Positions 16,053 through 24,623 of a stretch of DNA of 28,074 nucleotides are shown one piece after another (position 1 is the first letter of the stretch; each line of letters begins with the position of its first letter). This stretch comes from Deltaproteobacteria bacterium. Its GTDB lineage: Bacteria; Desulfobacterota; Desulfobacteria; Desulfobacterales; B30-G6. The stretch covers positions 1-28,074 of the forward strand of contig JAFDAT010000010.1 in NCBI GenBank assembly GCA_019313725.1, in the 5' to 3' direction. The translations under genes and the position numbers were made by a program. Under the pieces are notes generated by a model. The model ran no database searches. It was not told the DNA's origin and worked only from the letters and a program-made list of their open reading frames with translations.

Positions 16053-16961
16053 TCAGGTACTGGTGATTTTAATATCCAGACAATAATCTCCCTGCTTGGG
16101 GCCGGCTTTTATCTCAGATTTTGCGGCAACCACACCTGAGCCGTTAAAAATGGCAATGGGCGAATAAAACTGAAGATCTTCGAATGAGCTGTCGACTTCC
16201 AAATTTTCAATCAGCTTACCATCTTTTTGGGATATGATGAGACTGAGAAGATTGCCTGACTGAAAATTCACATCGAACTCTACCACCTTCCCTTTGCCGG
16301 GTCCGCTCTCCAGGGGAATGCCAATGGCGCTGATATCGATGAACTCCTCATCCTGTTTTTCTTCGACAACCGCTTCAGCAGGCGCTTGGACAACGGTAAG
16401 TTTTCTCTTCAACCCCTTGTTTTCAAACACCTGTTCCAGGAAAATGCGAATGGTTTCCAACTGATCTGCGGAAAACATGTCCCCTTTTGCCCAGACTTCA
16501 TATTTATCGGCAGCCGTTTCTTCGGAATCGAGAGCAATGTGGCAGCGCAGAATATTTTTTGCCGCCACCACGCGGTGCGCATCGTTGGCCATCAATTTGT
16601 CGAATTCCTCAAGAGCGCGTTCAAATTGTCCAAATCTGGCCAAGGCCAGGGCGCCTTCCAGGGCCGCTTCTTCCGCGCTTTCCTCTTTTGAAAAAGAAAA
16701 CAGTTTTTGGATTAAATCTTGTGCTTTGGACGAAAGTTCGGGAGAAGATGGTCCTCTTTCCACCTTCTGGCTATCCACTTCCAGCAGGTTGATCTTTTTC
16801 GAAAGGCCTGCCAGTATTTTTCCCTTGTTTTTTATCTTAGGATTGTTGCGAACAAGGTCGGAAGCCTCGTCATATTTCAATCTGGCTTCATTCAGCAAGC
16901 CCTGCCCTTGATAGAGTTCGGCTTCCTGCAGGATTCGTTTGATGTTTTCTTTATCGCCCAT
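16053..16961 (-). CDS. TPR-like helical protein of unknown function
   Basis: The 302-residue cytoplasmic protein has no signal peptide or membrane segment. Residues 1-60 form TPR-like helices (EAELYQGQGLLNEARLKYDEA). A charged linker follows, then more TPR-like helices (about 95-200, with ALARFGQFERALEEFDKL). A Glu-rich linker leads to a beta-rich C-terminus (about 235-302, FDVNFQSGNLLSLIIS and onward) that I do not recognise. It is the first gene of the MglA-like/CNB/PilZ set, with GGGGAAG upstream of the ATG. An adaptor for the GTPase or CNB protein is a reasonable inference, no more. Confidence 0.75.
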   Translation of the reverse strand: MGDKENIKRILQEAELYQGQGLLNEARLKYDEASDLVRNNPKIKNKGKILAGLSKKINLLEVDSQKVERGPSSPELSSKAQDLIQKLFSFSKEESAEEAALEGALALARFGQFERALEEFDKLMANDAHRVVAAKNILRCHIALDSEETAADKYEVWAKGDMFSADQLETIRIFLEQVFENKGLKRKLTVVQAPAEAVVEEKQDEEFIDISAIGIPLESGPGKGKVVEFDVNFQSGNLLSLIISQKDGKLIENLEVDSSFEDLQFYSPIAIFNGSGVVAAKSEIKAGPKQGDYCLDIKITST

Positions 16962-17129
16962 ATGCTTCCCCGTATCTAAAACTCACTCCAGGAAATAAGC
17001 GCCTGAATCGAGCATCCCTTTTTTTAGGTGTATTTTCCTTGCAGATGTGACAATTTTAATCTTTGCGCAATAAAGGGTTTTATTAAAACAATGTGATTAA
17101 TATATCAAACTTTTTATTCATAAGCTGTT

Positions 17130-17159
17130 CTTGTATCGTATTTTTATATATAATGTCAA
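17130..17159 (-). promoter_or_regulatory. Candidate promoter for the TPR/MglA/CNB/PilZ operon
   Basis: On the minus strand TTGACA (17154-17159) is followed after 18 bases by TACAAG (17130-17135). The -35 is perfect and the -10 is moderate. It lies about 170 bases upstream of the first gene. Confidence 0.4.
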
Positions 17160-17192
17160 TATTTGAGAATAAAATCTTGATCTGTTTTTAGG

Positions 17193-17220
17193 TTGACACC
17201 CAACCAAAATATGCTACTAC
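17193..17220 (+). promoter_or_regulatory. Candidate promoter for mdh
   Basis: A perfect -35 TTGACA (17193-17198) is followed after 16 bases by TACTAC (17215-17220), a weak -10. The predicted leader to the mdh ATG is about 65 bases. Confidence 0.45.
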
Positions 17221-17292
17221 TCACCGAAGATCAACCTTGAGATACAGCCAGTTACATATCGGTTTCATGCCGGAGGATCAAAGGAGATTAAC

Positions 17293-18225
17293 ATGGATAA
17301 AAAAGTAACCGTCATTGGTGCGGGAAATGTTGGGGCTACTGCCGCCCAACGTCTTGCCGAAAAAGAACTGTGCGATGTGGTATTGATCGATATTGTCGAA
17401 GGCATCCCCCAGGGAAAATCGCTGGACCTTACGGAAGCCGCCCCCATAGAAAAGCATGATGCCCACCTGCGAGGCTCGAACGGCTATGATGAATCAGCAG
17501 ATTCCGACATCGTTATCATCACCGCCGGGATACCCAGAAAGCCGGGAATGAGCAGGGATGACCTTATCAGCACCAATGCCGGCATCATGAAATACGTCAC
17601 CCAAGAAGTCGCTTCCCGTTCACCCGAGGCTGTCCTGATCATTGTCAGCAACCCTTTGGACGCCATGTGCCACGTGGCCTATGAAGCCAGCAAGTTCCCT
17701 AAAAACAGGGTAATCGGGATGGCCGGCGTTTTGGATTCCGCCCGTTTCCGGGCGTTTATCGCCATGGAACTGGATGTTTCGGTTGAAAGCACGCACGCCT
17801 TCGTTCTCGGCGGACACGGCGACACCATGGTGCCCCTGCCGAGGTATTCAACGGTCGCGGGTATCCCCATCACGGAACTGATGCCCCAGGCAAGAATCGA
17901 CGCACTGGTGGACCGCACCGCCAACGGCGGCGCCGAAATTGTCGGACTGCTGAAAACGGGCAGTGCCTATTATGCTCCTGCCTCCGCAGCCGTGGAGATG
18001 GCGGAATCGATCCTGAAAGACAAGAAAAAGATCTTGCCCTGTGCTGCATATCTTGAAGGGGAATATGGATTTAACGACCTTTTTATCGGCGTGCCTGTAA
18101 AGCTGGGCAAAAACGGCATTGAGGACATTATCGAAATCGAACTGACCGAAGCGGAAAAAGCCGCTTTGAAAAAATCCGCCGATGCCGTGCAAGGTCTTAA
18201 GGACGATCTCAAAAAACTTGCCTAA
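17293..18225 (+). CDS. mdh: Malate dehydrogenase (NAD-dependent, LDH/MDH superfamily)
   Basis: The 310-residue cytoplasmic enzyme interconverts malate and oxaloacetate with NAD. Visible features are the Rossmann motif GAGNVG (9-14), Asp33 that selects NAD over NADP, substrate-binding Arg82 and Arg88 (IPRKPGMSR), Asn120, Asp148 and Arg151, and catalytic His175 in GGHGDTM. Arginine at 82, where lactate dehydrogenases have Gln, marks it as a malate enzyme. It is of the LDH-like MDH type common in anaerobes. AAGGAG lies seven bases before the ATG. The gene stands alone and converges with uvrC. It serves the TCA or acetate-oxidation route that Acs would feed. Confidence 0.97.
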   Translation: MDKKVTVIGAGNVGATAAQRLAEKELCDVVLIDIVEGIPQGKSLDLTEAAPIEKHDAHLRGSNGYDESADSDIVIITAGIPRKPGMSRDDLISTNAGIMKYVTQEVASRSPEAVLIIVSNPLDAMCHVAYEASKFPKNRVIGMAGVLDSARFRAFIAMELDVSVESTHAFVLGGHGDTMVPLPRYSTVAGIPITELMPQARIDALVDRTANGGAEIVGLLKTGSAYYAPASAAVEMAESILKDKKKILPCAAYLEGEYGFNDLFIGVPVKLGKNGIEDIIEIELTEAEKAALKKSADAVQGLKDDLKKLA

Positions 18226-18335
18226 AAATTAATCAGTACCTATTTTCTTGAAATCGCATCATAAGGGAGACACGGGGTTTTACGTGTAGCAAGTATTCGA
18301 TCCCGGTCCCGATAACGATTTCGATCCCGATGAAA
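18226..18335. repeat. Convergent mdh/uvrC spacer with degenerate GATCCCGAT words
   Basis: The spacer between the two stop codons holds near-tandem words of the type CGATCCCG, CCCGATAACG and TCGATCCCG (18296-18331). A weak 5-bp hairpin (ACACG/CGTGT, about 18271-18288) precedes it. No convincing intrinsic terminator was seen for either gene. Confidence 0.5.
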
Positions 18336-20207
18336 TCATACCCGGGAGGGGCCGGTGATTTGTTTTGAAAGTGCTTTTTTCACGTTTTGAGCAACCCGCC
18401 GGTTCATACCGGAAACCGCTGCGATTGCTTCAACGCCGGCCCTCCTGATATTTTCGATGGACCCGAAGTGGTTCAGCAAAGCGTTCTTGCGCTTTTTTCC
18501 AATACCCTCGATGATATCCAGCTCAGACTGTAATAACTTTTTCCCACGCTGCCGGCGGTGAAAACCGATAGCGAAACGATGGGCTTCATCCCTTACATTC
18601 TGCAGGAAAAGCAGTAATTCATTGTCCCGCTGCAAAGACAAGGGATTCATGCGGCCGGGTTTATAGATCTTATCCGCGGTTTCCCCCCGATTTTCATCTT
18701 TTTTGGCAATGCCGATGATGTCGAAGGCGCCGAATAACCCAAGGCCTTTCAGAATGGCCACAGCGATATTGAGCTGTCCTTTTCCCCCGTCCACCATCAG
18801 CAGGTCCGGAAAAGGATCCTGGCTTGTGCGGCCGGTAAACCGCCGTTTCAGCGCCTCGGCCATATACGCATAGTCGTCGTTTAATTTGGGGGTTCTCATT
18901 TTATAGGTCCTGTAGAATTGTTTGGCCGGTCGGCCTTTTTCGAAAACGACCATTCCGGATACAGGCGATTTCCCATAAATGCTGGAGTTGTCAAAGCACT
19001 CAATGCGCTCGGGAAGGTGCTGCAGCCTGAGACGCTGCTGCAGCCTGGCAATAAGATCTTTCTCCCGGGTCGCTGAGTTGAGGTAATCGGTAAGCTTGGT
19101 TTCGGCATTTTCTTGTGCCAGGCGCATCAAACGCCTTTTTTCGCCCCGCTGGGGGCAGCGAACTGCAACCTTCCTGCCCTTCAACCGACCCAGCATATTT
19201 TCCATGGACAGATTGTTTTCCAGCGGTGATGAAAGTAGAATTTCAGAAGGAACAAAATGGGCCTTTTCATAATACTGCCGTAAAAATGTTTCCAGAACTT
19301 CCGTCCGGGTCGACATGGTGCCGCCAAATTCAAAGTGTCGGGAACCCTGGATAAATCCGCCGCGTACGAAGAGCTGCATAATGACAAAAGGGCCTTCTTT
19401 CTCCGCCACGGCGATGACATCCCTGTCCTTCTGGTCGATGGACACGATGGCCTGTTTTTCCAGCGTTCTTTCCAGGGCGATTATTTTATCACGCAAAGCA
19501 GCTGCCGCTTCGAACTGCTGTTTCTGAGCCTCGTGTCGCATGTCGGACTTCAATTTTCGGATCAGGGCCGGAGTCCTGCCGTTCAGGAATAGGACAACCT
19601 CATGCACCAGTCCCTGATAGATTGAAAATGCCACATCCCTGCAGCAGGGGGCCATGCAGGTCTGCATTTGAAAATGCAGACAGGGTCTTTTTCTAAGTTT
19701 GAACTCTTTGTCTTTGCATTTTCTCAGCCCAAACGTTCGATTGACGATTTTCAACGCCTGCCTGACGGCACCGGCCGAAGCGTAGGGCCCGAAATACCGG
19801 GCGCCGTCCTTTTTTATTTTACGTACGATATGAAGGTTCGGGTAGGCGTGACGCATGTTCAAGCGCAGCAGCGGATAGCGTTTATCGTCCTTCAAAACGA
19901 TATTGTAGCGCGGCTTGTGGCGCTTGATAAGATTGGCTTCCAGAATCAGCGCTTCTTTTTCCGTTACCGTAACGATCACTTCAAAGGATGCGATGTTACC
20001 CACAAGCGCGCGGGTTTTAGGGTCCGTCTGACCCGATTTTTTGAAATATGACCGCAGTCTTTTTTTCAGATTGGCGGCTTTGCCGACATAGAGCACCCGG
20101 TTTTCAGCGCTCTTCATGAGGTAGATACCCGGGCGTTGAGAAACGTTGTCCAACTGTTTCTGGATGTTGTTGTTTATGGGGTTTTCGTTGTTCGGGCCTG
20201 GTGTCAT
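18336..20207 (-). CDS. uvrC: Excinuclease ABC subunit C
   Basis: The 623-residue protein makes the dual incisions of nucleotide excision repair with UvrB bound at a lesion. The N-terminal GIY-YIG nuclease domain is clear (GIY at 27-29, YVG at 40-42). Further on are a UVR motif (about 210-245, binds UvrB), the RNase H-like endonuclease domain with ECFDNSS and LLMVDGGKGQ, and a C-terminal pair of helix-hairpin-helix motifs (IEGIGKKRKNALLNHFGS and VSGMNRRVAQN). The length is normal. The ATG has no evident Shine-Dalgarno, though no other in-frame start precedes the GIY motif. It lies 119 bases downstream of uvrB on the same strand. Confidence 0.97.
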   Translation of the reverse strand: MTPGPNNENPINNNIQKQLDNVSQRPGIYLMKSAENRVLYVGKAANLKKRLRSYFKKSGQTDPKTRALVGNIASFEVIVTVTEKEALILEANLIKRHKPRYNIVLKDDKRYPLLRLNMRHAYPNLHIVRKIKKDGARYFGPYASAGAVRQALKIVNRTFGLRKCKDKEFKLRKRPCLHFQMQTCMAPCCRDVAFSIYQGLVHEVVLFLNGRTPALIRKLKSDMRHEAQKQQFEAAAALRDKIIALERTLEKQAIVSIDQKDRDVIAVAEKEGPFVIMQLFVRGGFIQGSRHFEFGGTMSTRTEVLETFLRQYYEKAHFVPSEILLSSPLENNLSMENMLGRLKGRKVAVRCPQRGEKRRLMRLAQENAETKLTDYLNSATREKDLIARLQQRLRLQHLPERIECFDNSSIYGKSPVSGMVVFEKGRPAKQFYRTYKMRTPKLNDDYAYMAEALKRRFTGRTSQDPFPDLLMVDGGKGQLNIAVAILKGLGLFGAFDIIGIAKKDENRGETADKIYKPGRMNPLSLQRDNELLLFLQNVRDEAHRFAIGFHRRQRGKKLLQSELDIIEGIGKKRKNALLNHFGSIENIRRAGVEAIAAVSGMNRRVAQNVKKALSKQITGPSRV

Positions 20208-20326
20208 TTTAACGGTCTACGGTGAAAGGTTTAAGGTGTACGGTATAAGGTTAAAAGGAAATGGAAATGAGGGATTTATCCCTGCTAAACCGTTTTTTTT
20301 GTTCATCATTCGATGTTCGATGTTAA
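20208..20326. repeat. uvrB-uvrC spacer made of degenerate short-word repeats
   Basis: Two families of near-tandem words fill the spacer. One is of the type TACGGT..AAGGTT (20217-20255). The other is ATTCGATG/TTCGATGTT (20307-20323). A small palindrome AGGGATTTATCCCT lies between them (about 20270-20283). No promoter, coding frame or RNA gene was recognised. Similar word arrays occur in other spacers of this window. Confidence 0.55.
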
Positions 20327-22309
20327 TCATTTATTCTGCCTAAGCTCCTGAATACGGTCGCGCAACAGGGCGGCTCTTTCGAAGGCGAGTTCCTTTGCGG
20401 CTGCGGCCATTTCATTTTCCAGGGCGCTGATGGTGCCTTCGAGGTCGTCGATGGCATCGAAGGTCGCGCGTTTTTCCGCAACTTTATCGACCGTAACGTA
20501 GTCGGCCTCAGATACGGATCCAAAGACCGCGGAGATCTCTTTTTTTATGGTCTCGGGCGTAATGCCGTGAGTTTGGTTATAGGCCCGCTGAATTATTCTT
20601 CGGCGTGTCGTTTCATCGATGGCATGCCGCATGGATCGGGTGATGGTATCGGCATACATGATAACCTGCCCGTTTATGTTTCTGGCGGCGCGGCCGCAGG
20701 TCTGCACAAGCGAACGTGTGGAACGCAGAAAGCCCTCCTTGTCCGCATCCAGCACGGCCACCAGTGAAACCTCGGGTATGTCCAGGCCCTCTCTCAGCAG
20801 ATTGATACCGATGAGGACATCGTACTCGCCTGTGCGCAGATCCCGGATGATGTCCATGCGTTCCATGGTATTGATGTCCGCATGCAGATAACGCACCCTG
20901 ACGTTCAGATCGGCATAGTACTCGCTCAAATCCTCGGCCATACGCTTCGTGAGGGTGGTTACCAGCACCCGTTCCCCGGATTTTTCGCGCAAACGGATCT
21001 CATTCAACAGGTCATCCACCTGGTTCTCGGCTTTGCGTACGTGGATCTCGGGGTCGAGGAGGCCGGTGGGCCGAACAATCTGTTCCACAATATCTCCGGC
21101 GCCTTTATCCTGTTCGTATTCAGCCGGTGTGGCCGACACATACACCACCTGGGAAATGCGCTGTTCGGTCTCTTCAAATTTCAGCGGCCGGTTATCCAGG
21201 GCGGATGGAAGTCTGAAACCATATTCGACGAGGGTCATCTTGCGAGACCGGTCACCCTTGTACATGGCACGAAGCTGTGGCACGGCGATATGGCTTTCGT
21301 CGATGAACATCATGAATTTTCCGGAAAAATAATCCAGCAGCGTGGGCGGCGGTTCCCCGGGCAGACGCCTTGTAAAGTGGCGGGAATAATTTTCTATGCC
21401 GTTGCAATAACCGATTTCCTGCAACATTTCGAGGTCGAACAGGGTACGCTCCTCGATGCGCTGTGCTTCAATGAGCCGATTTTGATTTCTAAAAAAATCG
21501 ATACGCTCTTTGAGTTCGGATAAAATGGTTGTGGCGGCGCGTCGGCGTGTTTTTCTTTGGGAAACATAATGGCTTGCCGGAAGGAGCAACATCTTATTCG
21601 GGTGCCGTTTTACACTCCCTTTCAGCGCGTCAATCTCCGCGATTGATTCCACGGTATCGCCGAAAAAATCGATTCGCAGGGCAGTATTCTCTTCATACGC
21701 CGGAAAGATCTCTACCCTGTCCCCCCTTACCCTGAATGTGCCCCGGTGAAAGTCGATATCGTTTCTTTCGTACTGCATGGCAACAAGGTCTGCCAGAAGT
21801 TTTTCCCGTCCCAGCTCAGATCCTGCTTCTATTTCCACCCGCATGGAGAGGTAATCCTCCGGCTCCCCCAATCCGAAAATACATGATACGCTGGCCACCA
21901 CGATGACATCCCGGCGGGTGAGCACCGAACGCGTGGCCGAATGTCTCATTTTGTCGATCATTTCGTTAATGGACGAATCTTTCTGGATGTAGGTGTCGCT
22001 GGCAGGAATATAGGCTTCGGGCTGGTAATAATCGTAGTAGGATACGAAGAATTCAACCGCATTGTCCGGAAAAATTGATTTGAATTCATTGTACAACTGG
22101 GCAGCGAGGGTTTTGTTCGGGGCGAGAACTAAGGTCGGCAGGTTCACCCGGCTGATCACCTGTGCCATGGTGAATGTTTTGCCCGAACCGGTTACCCCCA
22201 GGAGCACCTGGTGGCGTTTTCCGCCCAGTATGTTCCCGGTCAATCGTTCGATTGCTTCGGGCTGGTCGCCGGTGGGTGTGAAATCAGATACCAATTTAAA
22301 AGGGGGCAT
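20327..22309 (-). CDS. uvrB: Excinuclease ABC subunit B
   Basis: The 660-residue ATP-dependent damage-verification subunit of nucleotide excision repair is complete. Walker A is GVTGSGKT (38-45, Lys44). The beta-hairpin that clamps DNA is at about 91-102 (YYDYYQPEAYIP). MFIDESH is the Walker B region. Helicase motifs are clear in the second half (VSATPAEYE, GINLLREGLDIPE, QTCGRAARN). The C-terminal UVR helix pair (about 620-655) contacts UvrC. It is followed by uvrC on the same strand and preceded by a foldback element and cysS. Confidence 0.98.
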   Translation of the reverse strand: MPPFKLVSDFTPTGDQPEAIERLTGNILGGKRHQVLLGVTGSGKTFTMAQVISRVNLPTLVLAPNKTLAAQLYNEFKSIFPDNAVEFFVSYYDYYQPEAYIPASDTYIQKDSSINEMIDKMRHSATRSVLTRRDVIVVASVSCIFGLGEPEDYLSMRVEIEAGSELGREKLLADLVAMQYERNDIDFHRGTFRVRGDRVEIFPAYEENTALRIDFFGDTVESIAEIDALKGSVKRHPNKMLLLPASHYVSQRKTRRRAATTILSELKERIDFFRNQNRLIEAQRIEERTLFDLEMLQEIGYCNGIENYSRHFTRRLPGEPPPTLLDYFSGKFMMFIDESHIAVPQLRAMYKGDRSRKMTLVEYGFRLPSALDNRPLKFEETEQRISQVVYVSATPAEYEQDKGAGDIVEQIVRPTGLLDPEIHVRKAENQVDDLLNEIRLREKSGERVLVTTLTKRMAEDLSEYYADLNVRVRYLHADINTMERMDIIRDLRTGEYDVLIGINLLREGLDIPEVSLVAVLDADKEGFLRSTRSLVQTCGRAARNINGQVIMYADTITRSMRHAIDETTRRRIIQRAYNQTHGITPETIKKEISAVFGSVSEADYVTVDKVAEKRATFDAIDDLEGTISALENEMAAAAKELAFERAALLRDRIQELRQNK

Positions 22310-22320
22310 ACAGATAGATT

Positions 22321-22605
22321 GTTTTACGTTTTACGATTTACGTGTTACGTTTTAGATTCAGACCGGATATTACGGGCTAAGGGCTCGCGAAAAAATAACT
22401 TCACATTTTCAGCGCCCATCCATCCCGCTCAGCAGCGTTGCAAAAACTCGAAATATGCTTGATATTCCTACATTTTCGCGCCTTGCTGAAACATTTTCGC
22501 GCCTTGCTGAACGGGCGCCTGAACTCTGAAAATCTGCGAACTTATTTCTGCGCAAACCCTAAAGTGTTCAAGACGTTCTGCCACGTAAATCTTAAAATGT
22601 AAAAC
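22321..22605. repeat. Nested inverted-repeat (foldback) element between uvrB and cysS
   Basis: Most of this 312-base gap (22310-22621) is inverted repeat. Outer arms are 22321-22344 and 22582-22605, 24 bases each with 22 matches. Inner arms are about 22377-22412 and 22526-22563, roughly three quarters matching with one small gap. Innermost, a TCAGCA-starting segment (22429 on) pairs loosely with the tandem copies at 22470-22489 and 22491-22510 (ACATTTTCGCGCCTTGCTGA). No open frame or transposase lies inside. It looks like a MITE-type or structured-RNA repeat. No promoter was recognised. Confidence 0.7.
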
Positions 22606-22621
22606 CTAAATCGATCGGTCG

Positions 22622-24070
22622 TTATTTTTCTATTTTCCATATCGTCCCGTCCGGCCGATCTTCGATCACCACGTGCAGGGCCGCAAGACGGTCCCGGATT
22701 TCATCGGCTTTTTTCCAGTCTTTATCCCTGCGGGCGACTTCACGCTCCTCAAGCATGCCTTCGACCGTGACGGTATCGATCGCTTGCTCTTGCATGTGCG
22801 ATGTGATTTTTTCTGAAAAATAATCTTGTGGGGAGTGGTTCAGGAGGCCGAGCACCCTCCCCATTTTATGGATTGCGTGTCGCGCATTCTCGAAGAATTC
22901 GGAAGCGGGCACATCCGCAACGCCTTCTTTATTATTCAGATGGCGATTCGTGTGGCGTACCGTATCAAAAACCACGGCCAGCGCCCTGGCCGTGTTGAAA
23001 TCATCATTCATGGCTTCGCAAAACTGCTGCCAGTAGCCGCCGGACAGGTCGCCACCTTCTGTGGCTTCCTCGGCCGGGCCGATTTCTCTTTCAATACGCT
23101 GCAACAATGCGTAAATCCTGTCGAGCGCGGTTGTTGATTCCCGAAGGGCGCCATCACTGAAATCAATGGGTTTGCGGTATTGTTTGGAAAGCAGGAACAA
23201 CCTCACGGCTTCAGGGTGAAAATGCTTCAACACATCCTTGACCACCAGGAAATTGCCCAGGGATTTGGACATTTTTTCATGGTTGATATTTACAAATCCA
23301 TTGTGGATCCAATACCTGGCAAGGGGGCTGCCGGTGACACATTCCGACTGGGCGATTTCGTTTTCATGGTGGGGAAAGATAAGATCCTTTCCCCCGCCGT
23401 GAATATCGAATGAACGCCCCAGGAGTTCCAGACTCATGGCCGAACACTCGATGTGCCAGCCAGGGCGTCCTCTGCCCCACGGGCTCTCCCAGAAAGGTTC
23501 GCCGGGTTTGGCGGATTTCCAAAGCGCAAAATCAAAAGGATTGCGTTTGCGCGGATCAACATCCACGCGGGCACCGGCTTGCATGTCCTCCAGGCTGCGT
23601 CCCGATAGCTTCCCATAGCCCTCAAATGATTCCACGGCAAAAAATACATCCCCATCTATCTGATATGCGGCACCTTTTTGCACCAAGGTATTCACAAACG
23701 TGATAATATTATCCATATGCTCGGTCACACGCGGCTCGAAGTTCGGGCGTTCAACATGGAGAGCATCCATATCAGAATGAAATTCTTCGATAAATTTGTC
23801 AGCCAGGTCAAGCGGAGAAACACCTGCCGCATGAGCCCGCTGGATGATTTTATCATCGACATCCGTAAAGTTGCGAACGTAGGTGACCGTATTTCCGCCG
23901 GCTTTGAAGTATCGGACGATAACGTCGAATACCACGAATGCCCGGGCATGCCCGATATGGCATGAATCATAGACGGTTGGTCCGCACACATACATCAGGA
24001 TCTTCCCGGGTTCGATGCTTTTAAATGGCTCTTTTTTCCTGGTCAGTGTGTTGTAAATATTCAGGTGCAT
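22622..24070 (-). CDS. cysS: Cysteinyl-tRNA synthetase
   Basis: The 482-residue class I aminoacyl-tRNA synthetase charges tRNA-Cys in the cytoplasm. The zinc ligand Cys29 (YVCGPTVYD), HIGH at 38-41 and KMSKS at 266-270 are intact, and GWHIECSAMS carries further zinc and active-site residues. The C-terminal anticodon-binding region is complete. GGGGAAAG precedes the ATG at good spacing. It lies 37 bases after ispF on the same strand, a common neighbour pair in bacteria. Confidence 0.98.
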   Translation of the reverse strand: MHLNIYNTLTRKKEPFKSIEPGKILMYVCGPTVYDSCHIGHARAFVVFDVIVRYFKAGGNTVTYVRNFTDVDDKIIQRAHAAGVSPLDLADKFIEEFHSDMDALHVERPNFEPRVTEHMDNIITFVNTLVQKGAAYQIDGDVFFAVESFEGYGKLSGRSLEDMQAGARVDVDPRKRNPFDFALWKSAKPGEPFWESPWGRGRPGWHIECSAMSLELLGRSFDIHGGGKDLIFPHHENEIAQSECVTGSPLARYWIHNGFVNINHEKMSKSLGNFLVVKDVLKHFHPEAVRLFLLSKQYRKPIDFSDGALRESTTALDRIYALLQRIEREIGPAEEATEGGDLSGGYWQQFCEAMNDDFNTARALAVVFDTVRHTNRHLNNKEGVADVPASEFFENARHAIHKMGRVLGLLNHSPQDYFSEKITSHMQEQAIDTVTVEGMLEEREVARRDKDWKKADEIRDRLAALHVVIEDRPDGTIWKIEK

Positions 24071-24107
24071 AGGTGTCTTTCCCCGCTATAATATCAATTG
24101 TCGTCGA

Positions 24108-24599
24108 TCAGTCCTCTGTTTTCCCCTGGATCAGGACAATCCACTCCGCGGCAATCCCCAATCCCCTGCCGACAAAACCAAGCCCTTCGGTTGTTGTCGC
24201 CTTGACATTGATACACCCGCTATCAATGTTCAATGATGACGCTATGTTGGCCTCAATTTTCGAACGAAACGGGGCCATGCGGGGAGCCTCGGCAAACAGT
24301 GTGGCGTCGGCATTGATAATATAAAAACCGTGTTTATGAACCAGACCGCCGATTTTTTCAAGGAATTTCATGCTGGAAGCGTTTCTATGCTGCGGATCCG
24401 TATCCGGAAACAGGTGGCCGATATCTCCCAGTCCCACTGCGCCCAGGAGAGCGTCGCAGAGGGCATGCACAAGGACATCGGCATCGGAATGCCCCATGAG
24501 CCCTTTTTCAAAGGGAATGACAACGCCGCCGAGAATCAGTTTTCTACCGTAAACAAGCCGATGCACGTCATATCCGGCACCAATTTTCATCGATTTCAT
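24108..24599 (-). CDS. ispF: 2-C-methyl-D-erythritol 2,4-cyclodiphosphate synthase
   Basis: The 163-residue enzyme of the MEP isoprenoid pathway cyclises CDP-ME 2-phosphate to ME-cPP and CMP. Zinc ligands Asp11 and His13 (YDVHR) and His45 (VLVHALCDALLGA) are present, with the CMP-binding KATTTEGLGFVG near the C-terminus. The length is that of the single-function enzyme, not an IspDF fusion. A second Met at codon 4 is an alternative start. It lies between the cyclase gene (24-base gap) and cysS. Confidence 0.97.
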   Translation of the reverse strand: MKSMKIGAGYDVHRLVYGRKLILGGVVIPFEKGLMGHSDADVLVHALCDALLGAVGLGDIGHLFPDTDPQHRNASSMKFLEKIGGLVHKHGFYIINADATLFAEAPRMAPFRSKIEANIASSLNIDSGCINVKATTTEGLGFVGRGLGIAAEWIVLIQGKTED

Positions 24600-24623
24600 G
24601 AGAAACAGGTTTTCCTTTATTTG

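Larger units (their letters stand above)
16962..17292. other. Divergent promoter region between the signalling operon and mdh
   Basis: This 331-base AT-rich gap separates divergently transcribed units and holds no gene that I can support. It carries a candidate promoter for each direction (17130-17159 minus, 17193-17220 plus). No RNA gene or clear operator palindrome was seen. Confidence 0.6.
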
